A stretch of 8,694 nucleotides of DNA, taken from assembly GCA_003136915.1 (NCBI GenBank), contig PLEB01000231.1, forward strand, positions 1 to 8,694, given 5' to 3'. Shown one piece after another: positions 6,162-8,694 of this stretch (position 1 is the stretch's first letter; the number at the start of each line of letters is the position of its first letter). The position numbers and the translations under genes are program-made. The notes under the pieces are model-generated. The model was not told the DNA's origin, made no database searches, and was given only the letters and a program-made list of their open reading frames with translations. This DNA is from Chitinophagaceae bacterium. GTDB lineage: Bacteria; Bacteroidota; Bacteroidia; Chitinophagales; Chitinophagaceae.

Positions 6162-8694
6162 TCCTCCTCCTCCTCCTTCCCGCTACCATGCTTGCCCAGA
6201 ACAAGCCGGTGAGCCAGGTGAAACTGGAAAGGTTTTTCCTTCAGTCGTCGGCAGTGATTGAGTCCGATGGTGAAGCTTTGTCGTCCACAGAATATAAAAG
6301 CGCGGATTACTGGTTCCCGGTAACCGTGCCCTCCACGGTACTTACAGGGCTGGTTCAAAATAAAGTCTATCCCGATCCCTATTCGGGTATGAACAATATG
6401 CTGATTCCGGACGCTTCTGATTCCTTTAACCACCAATACAACCTTGAACAATACAGTTTTCTGCCGAATAATCCCAATCCCTGGAAAAAACCCTACTGGT
6501 ACAGGACAGTTTTCCAGGTGCCGGCAGCCGATGCAGGAAAACGTTTTCAGCTGGTCTTTAAAGGCATCAACTATCGCGCAGCAGTCTGGTTGAACGGAAA
6601 ACTGATTGCCGATTCTTCCGTAATGGTGGGTATGTTCGCCGAATACAGCCTTAACGTAAGCAGAGAAATAAGAGCAGGAAAAGAAAATGCGATGGCTGTT
6701 GAAATATATCCCCTGGATTATCCGGGCCTTCCATCGCATCCGCAATTGAATGCATTGGGCGACTTTTACCCAAATGGAGGTCCTACAGGCGACATAGGTA
6801 AAAATGTTACCATGCTGAGTTCCGTGGGCTGGGACTGGATACCAGAGGTGCACGACCGGAATATGGGTATCTGGCAACCGGTTTACCTGCGTACTACAGG
6901 CCATACAACGATTACGCACCCTCAAATTATAACGGATCTGCCGGCGCTTCCGGATACTTCCGTTGCAAAAATCAGTTTGCGACTTACCCTTGACAATGAC
7001 GAGCCGACCAGGCAGGAAGGAAATCTGAAAATTACGATATCACCGGAAAACTTTAAAGGACAGCTGGTATCCTTTATGAAAACCGCTGCCGTAAATGCGT
7101 CGGGCACCAGCTTGATAAGCCTGGGCCCGGACGAAATCCGTTCGTTGACCATCCATCAGCCAAGACTCTGGTGGCCTAACGGATATGGGAAACCGAATCT
7201 TTATCGTATCCGGATAGAGTACGTGCAGGGCGGGAGGCTGAGCGACGACACTTCTTTCATTTTCGGTATCCGCACAGTTTCTTCCAGAACGGCAAACGAG
7301 AACGGCTGGGTCAGAAGGGATTTTTATGTAAATGGAAAGAGGGTTCATCTGTTGGGTGGTGCCTGGGTGCCCGATATGATGCTAAACAGGGACCGGCTTC
7401 GCTACGATTACGAGCTGCATCTTTGCCGTAATGCAAACGTCAACCTGGTCAGGATCTGGGGGGGTGGCTTGGGAGAAACAGATGATTTTTATGAGCTGAC
7501 AGACCGATACGGCCTTTTGGTATGGCAGGATTTCTGGATCACCGGTGATACCCATGGAGGATTCAAAGGGTCGGCCGACTGGCCGCTGGAAACGCATGTT
7601 TTCCTGGACAATGTGGTGAATACGATTTACCGTATACGGAATCATCCAAGCCTGCTGGTCTGGACAGGCGGAAACGAAGGGCATGCGCGCGAAGAATTAT
7701 ATAATGGCATGCGTGATAATGTGGCCTCATTGGATGGCACACGTCCATTCATTCCCTGTTCCTCCGGATTTTCAAAAGCGCCTAAGGAGTGGAAAGGATC
7801 ATGGCCCGATGATCAACCCGCCGGTGTATATAGCGGAGGCCCATATAGCTGGGTTGGGGAGCAACAATATTTTAAACTCGTGGACGGGGGCAGGGACTGG
7901 GTATTTAAAGATGAGACCGGCATTCCTTCCCAGCCACCCTATAATTCCCTTATTAAAATAATTCCGGACCTGGTGTCTGATACCACGCTTCCGTATCCGC
8001 TGAATAATACATGGGGTTATCACGATGCGTGTTCCGGGAATGGGAAGTACGATGTTTACTATAAGGATATGGAGAAACGCTTTGGAAAACCGGAGAACCT
8101 GAAAGATTTCTCCATAAAAATGCAGTTGATGAATGCATCCGGATACCGGGCCATTTTTGAAGCGACCGGTCATAAATTAAATGAAACCGGTGGTGTGATG
8201 CTCTGGAAGCTGAATGCAGCTTTTCCAAGTGTCATCTGGCAGATCTATGACTGGTACCTCGAACCGAACGCAGGCTATTATTTTATTCAGAATGCTTGCG
8301 AGCCCATACATGTGCAATTAGATTATGATGACTCGTCGGTCGCTGTTGTAAATCGTAGTTATTCGGCACAAAGTAATCTGGATTGCCAGGTGCATGTGTT
8401 TACCCTCGATGGCAAGTCCATTTATAATCACTCGCAAAAAGCAACCATTGCTGCCGAATCAGTTCAACAAATGGTATCATTGAACCAGGTCCTCCAAAAA
8501 ACGCAGGGAATTTGTTTTGTGGTTCTTGACCTGATCGGTACGGGGGGCAAGACAGTTTCGCACAATGTATACTGGCTGAGTGCCGGCAATGATTTTAAGG
8601 ACCTGAAACGGATGCCTTCGGCGTGGCTGGAAACCAGGATGTTGAAAACGGAGAGATCTCATGCCGAAAATAAATGGACCTTTGAGATACGGAA
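6143..8694 (+). CDS. Secreted glycoside hydrolase family 2, endo-beta-mannosidase/exo-beta-glucosaminidase type (3' end cut off)
   Basis: The open frame runs to the window edge without a stop, giving 850 codons plus two bases. The signal peptide is MSTLAHFLLLLLPATMLAQ. A galactose-binding-like jelly roll (about 50-225; KPYWYRTVFQVP, YRAAVWLNGKLIAD) is followed by the GIWQPVYL strand (W244), an Ig-like domain ending near RLWWPNGYGKPNLY (W343), and a TIM barrel with NLVRIWGGG (434-442), WQDF (461-464), the acid/base site WTGGNEG (E512) and the probable nucleophile in KDETGIPS (E591). C-terminal Ig-like domains include EPIHVQLDYDDSSVAVVNRS, resembling plant mannosylglycoprotein endo-beta-mannosidase. 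From family length, roughly 50-100 residues are probably missing. Likely substrates are beta-mannosides or beta-glucosaminides in the periplasm or outside. The frame is open back to 5939, with other ATGs at 5954, 5993, 6035 and 6188; 6143 is chosen because it directly precedes the signal peptide. Co-transcription with the PD40 gene is possible. Confidence 0.9.
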   Translation, partial: MSTLAHFLLLLLPATMLAQNKPVSQVKLERFFLQSSAVIESDGEALSSTEYKSADYWFPVTVPSTVLTGLVQNKVYPDPYSGMNNMLIPDASDSFNHQYNLEQYSFLPNNPNPWKKPYWYRTVFQVPAADAGKRFQLVFKGINYRAAVWLNGKLIADSSVMVGMFAEYSLNVSREIRAGKENAMAVEIYPLDYPGLPSHPQLNALGDFYPNGGPTGDIGKNVTMLSSVGWDWIPEVHDRNMGIWQPVYLRTTGHTTITHPQIITDLPALPDTSVAKISLRLTLDNDEPTRQEGNLKITISPENFKGQLVSFMKTAAVNASGTSLISLGPDEIRSLTIHQPRLWWPNGYGKPNLYRIRIEYVQGGRLSDDTSFIFGIRTVSSRTANENGWVRRDFYVNGKRVHLLGGAWVPDMMLNRDRLRYDYELHLCRNANVNLVRIWGGGLGETDDFYELTDRYGLLVWQDFWITGDTHGGFKGSADWPLETHVFLDNVVNTIYRIRNHPSLLVWTGGNEGHAREELYNGMRDNVASLDGTRPFIPCSSGFSKAPKEWKGSWPDDQPAGVYSGGPYSWVGEQQYFKLVDGGRDWVFKDETGIPSQPPYNSLIKIIPDLVSDTTLPYPLNNTWGYHDACSGNGKYDVYYKDMEKRFGKPENLKDFSIKMQLMNASGYRAIFEATGHKLNETGGVMLWKLNAAFPSVIWQIYDWYLEPNAGYYFIQNACEPIHVQLDYDDSSVAVVNRSYSAQSNLDCQVHVFTLDGKSIYNHSQKATIAAESVQQMVSLNQVLQKTQGICFVVLDLIGTGGKTVSHNVYWLSAGNDFKDLKRMPSAWLETRMLKTERSHAENKWTFEIR

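Noticed and set aside
6152..6925. Long minus-strand open frame of 257 codons
   Set aside because: It lies entirely antisense to the GH2 gene, whose frame carries clear signal peptide and family motifs; the antisense peptide has no recognisable features.
7382..8228. Several overlapping antisense and alternative-frame open frames across the GH2 catalytic region
   Set aside because: All are shadows of the GH2 coding frame, which is continuous through the catalytic glutamates and C-terminal domains.

Overview
The window looks like a carbohydrate-related locus from a member of the Bacteroidota. A Chitinophaga-like or sphingobacterial lineage is a guess. The reasons are: genes without recognisable Shine-Dalgarno sequences; a TAnnTTTG-type -7 promoter box; a periplasmic propeller/Y_Y_Y sensor fused through one membrane helix to a LuxR-type HTH, an architecture typical of this phylum; and a set of exported sugar-active proteins. 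No rRNA, tRNA, CRISPR array, transposase or phage gene was seen.

Layout. (1) The beginning of an unidentified exported or membrane protein reads leftwards off the window (121 to 1). (2) A 237-bp divergent intergenic region carries two paired direct repeats and a promoter. (3) A Tat-exported sugar phosphate isomerase/epimerase-like TIM-barrel protein (359-1243, +) follows. (4) Convergent with it, and overlapping its stop codon by 4 bp, is a 976-residue membrane-bound transcription regulator (4170-1240, -). (5) A 255-bp divergent intergenic region holds a second copy of the paired-repeat and promoter arrangement. (6) A secreted LamG-like/PD40 beta-propeller protein (4426-5922, +) comes next. 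(7) A 220-bp gap contains nested inverted repeats. (8) A secreted family-2 glycoside hydrolase (6143 to beyond 8694, +) has the catalytic glutamates of the endo-beta-mannosidase/exo-beta-glucosaminidase branch; its C-terminus is cut off by the window edge.

The most interesting signal is in the two intergenic regions. Each of the two + strand genes flanking the regulator is preceded by two tandem pairs of the unit TGAWGTAG. Units within a pair are 11 bp apart, and the two pairs are exactly 52 bp apart in both regions (about one and five helical turns). The proximal pair starts 94 and 98 bp before the respective start codons. The segment between repeats and gene is also similar in the two regions. 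The simplest reading is that these are operators for the LuxR-type HTH of the regulator encoded between them, so that a membrane-tethered one-component activator senses a glycan-related signal in the periplasm and switches on the isomerase gene and the PD40 gene, with the GH2 gene possibly following. The repeats and spacings are seen directly; the assignment to this regulator is inference.
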